Below, piece by piece: positions 62,299-64,000 of a stretch of 64,000 nt of DNA. The notes under the pieces were generated by a model that saw nothing but the letters and a program-made list of their open reading frames with translations, had not been told where the DNA came from and searched no databases. The stretch spans positions 4,156,663 through 4,220,662 of the forward strand of contig JACSVZ010000011.1 of assembly GCA_014706295.1 (NCBI GenBank). The letters run 5' to 3'. Numbering within the stretch: the first letter of the stretch is position 1; each line of letters begins with the position of its first letter. Position numbers and translations under genes: made by a program. The stretch is from Lycocorax pyrrhopterus obiensis. Lineage: Eukaryota > Chordata > Aves > Passeriformes > Paradisaeidae.

Positions 62299-64000
62299 GT
62301 AACACTTCTTTCTGTGAATAACTGGTTACATCCTTGGTTCTGCATATTAATACAGTCACCACTAAAGCTGCAAAGTTTAAAAACTAAGTACATCTTCTGA
62401 GAGGGACCAAGCTGATTTTTATTTATGCCTCAACATACGTTATACATGAGGTGAAATATTACTCTAGGGGCTGTACAGGTGCTGGGAGCCCTGTCCTGGG
62501 GAGACTTCTCCTGGCAGTCAGGGGAGAGAAAGCTGCCACCATTGGGCTGCAAGGGCATACCCAAGATCTTCATTGACCAAAAGTTGTTCTAGGCATTGTA
62601 GCACATGGAAAAGTAAATGCAGCTGGTCCATATACATATATTTTTGTTGTTGGGTCCAGTTATGTGAAGAAAACTGGCAGTGTGAAGTGTTGCACTGGGA
62701 TCAGCTGTGCTGGAACGCTCTCTGGCAGGGTTAAAATTAAGGGAATAATAACCAGGAAATGAGGGGGAAGTATTACATCAGATAATGGACACTGGGAATA
62801 CTTAAGGGTCTCTGAAACCAATACCCTTCAGGAGCCATCTCCTGCCAAAGCAAATGATCTGGGCTGCAACATCCATGTGCAAATAATCAGGAGATAAAGT
62901 AAAATGTCTGCTAGCCGTCTAGAGGCTGTGCTTTGTGGAGCCTCACGAGTAAGGAGCACCCAGCTGTTTCCTGCAAAGACAGAGGTGTGTGCATGGGTCC
63001 TGGCTAGCTCTGGAATCCACTGGCACCTGACTTACCCTGAGCTCCCCAGTACCAGAGAAAAGCCAGGCATATGGCACAATTTGGTAACTTTCTCTGAGCT
63101 AATGTTCCAGAACATTGACTCTTCCATTCTTGTACTAAGAAAAGGTCCAAGAATCCTGGGCTCTGTGATATTTTCAAACCTAGTGGGTGGCTGGGCACCT
63201 GCCCAGGGTAACTGCACCAGCTGGGAGCAGGAATGTCAGTGAATCCCACTTTACCTTTCTCTTTTGCATTCCTGGCTGCACTCACAGGAGTTTTTGTCAG
63301 AAAGCTCACCTTGCCAGGAAGATGAAAAACAGAGAGCAGGAAGTAGGAGAGGCATTTTATGGCATGGCCTTCAGCCCTTTATTTTTGAAAGGATTCTTCC
63401 TGCAATTTATGTCAGTTTGAGTTAGAAGTATGTGTTAGTTCTGCCCTTGAGATGCGGTGCAAGTACTGATGATAGCAAATATTCATCTCTGGCAAACATT
63501 TCACTGAAATGAGGGACTGACAATTTATTAAAGCTAATTTCCAGAGTCACATCCAAATCTCTCCCCATTCATTCAGTGAAACCTGCAGTAGTTTAAGGTA
63601 AGTACCAATACACAAACCCTTTTAGCATTATTGCTCTGCTCACTGGGGGGACACCGTAATGAAACAAATGGATTTTTAAAGATGTGCATTACAAAGAGCA
63701 CAGCAGTATTGGTGGGGTAGCCTGAAATGGAGGACATGTTATTAAATTAATAATACCAACTAATTTCATCAGCTGCTGTCTCTTGAATACCTTCCTAATG
63801 TGACACAAGGTTTAGCAGTGGGGCTCAGGGCAATATTCTCTTTTCATCTCACATTTAGTGTGTACAGCAGATGTTGCTGGAGGCACTGAGTTTGTTTCTC
63901 CTAGAGCTGGGATCCCTGTAGCTGACCTAAGGAGCAACTCAGAGCTCAGGACAGGAAAACCTCACAAGTCTGAACCTAAATCCTCACTCAGGTCTCCCAA
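62299..64000. other. non-coding stretch, nothing notable
   Basis: Single-copy sequence to the end of the window. A weak exon-like interval (acceptor-like TTTCCAG ending at 63544, donor AAG/GTAAGTA at 63597/63598) is too short and poorly supported to call. Nothing else is visible. Confidence 0.6.

Noticed and set aside
1..64000. CRISPR arrays, operons, phage or other prokaryotic systems, tRNA or rRNA genes
   Set aside because: No regularly spaced direct repeats, no tightly packed long frames, no ribosome-binding-site pattern and no tRNA-like A and B boxes in a cloverleaf context were seen. The CR1 and LTR content indicates a bird nuclear genome.

Overview
The window looks like non-coding nuclear DNA from a bird, most likely a songbird (passerine). 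The best evidence is its repeats. Four pieces match the 3' end of the avian CR1 LINE (about 14019-14445, 45649-45970, 48371-48552 and 62163-62298), and a fifth, older CR1/L3-like piece lies near 1953-2076. A solo LTR of the avian ERVL type fills 28272-28796, and a second LTR of a type I associate with passerine retroviruses lies near 36875-37232. Repeat density is low, with no Alu/L1-like or tRNA-SINE material, as is usual in bird genomes. Most of the sequence is moderately AT-rich and single copy. I found no prokaryotic operons, rRNA, tRNA or CRISPR arrays.

No protein-coding gene can be supported. The longest open frames (226, 217 and 192 codons) show no recognisable domain, and several come from repeats. 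The window is best read as a gene desert or part of a very large intron. A few intervals look exon-like because an open frame is bounded by good splice sites: minus strand 568-739, plus strand 6781-7004, 23846-23917, 25639-25698 and 56460-56528. A minus-strand open frame at 41680-41994 is also rich in CpG for its surroundings. Such pairings are expected by chance in 64 kb, so they appear as leads and not as genes.

Layout: 1-8750 is mostly unremarkable, apart from one old LINE piece. 8755-10000 is the most enhancer-like stretch, with a CRE-like site, short palindromes and three perfect POU octamers, two of them inverted. It is followed at 10740-10808 by a near-perfect hairpin of pre-microRNA size. 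14-18 kb holds a CR1 piece and a diverged ~100 bp duplication. 22.4-23.5 kb has simple repeats, a 57-bp minisatellite and a CpG cluster. 28-37 kb has the two LTRs, with an AT-rich, possibly conserved block at 31490-32110 between them. 39567-39607 is a second hairpin. 45-49 kb has two CR1 pieces. 56393-56640 is the strongest CpG island-like patch and the best candidate promoter. 62163-62298 is the last CR1 piece.

I see no sign of a novel multi-gene system. The items most worth checking are the hairpin at 10740-10808, the octamer cluster, the CpG patch at 56.4-56.6 kb and the exon-like intervals.
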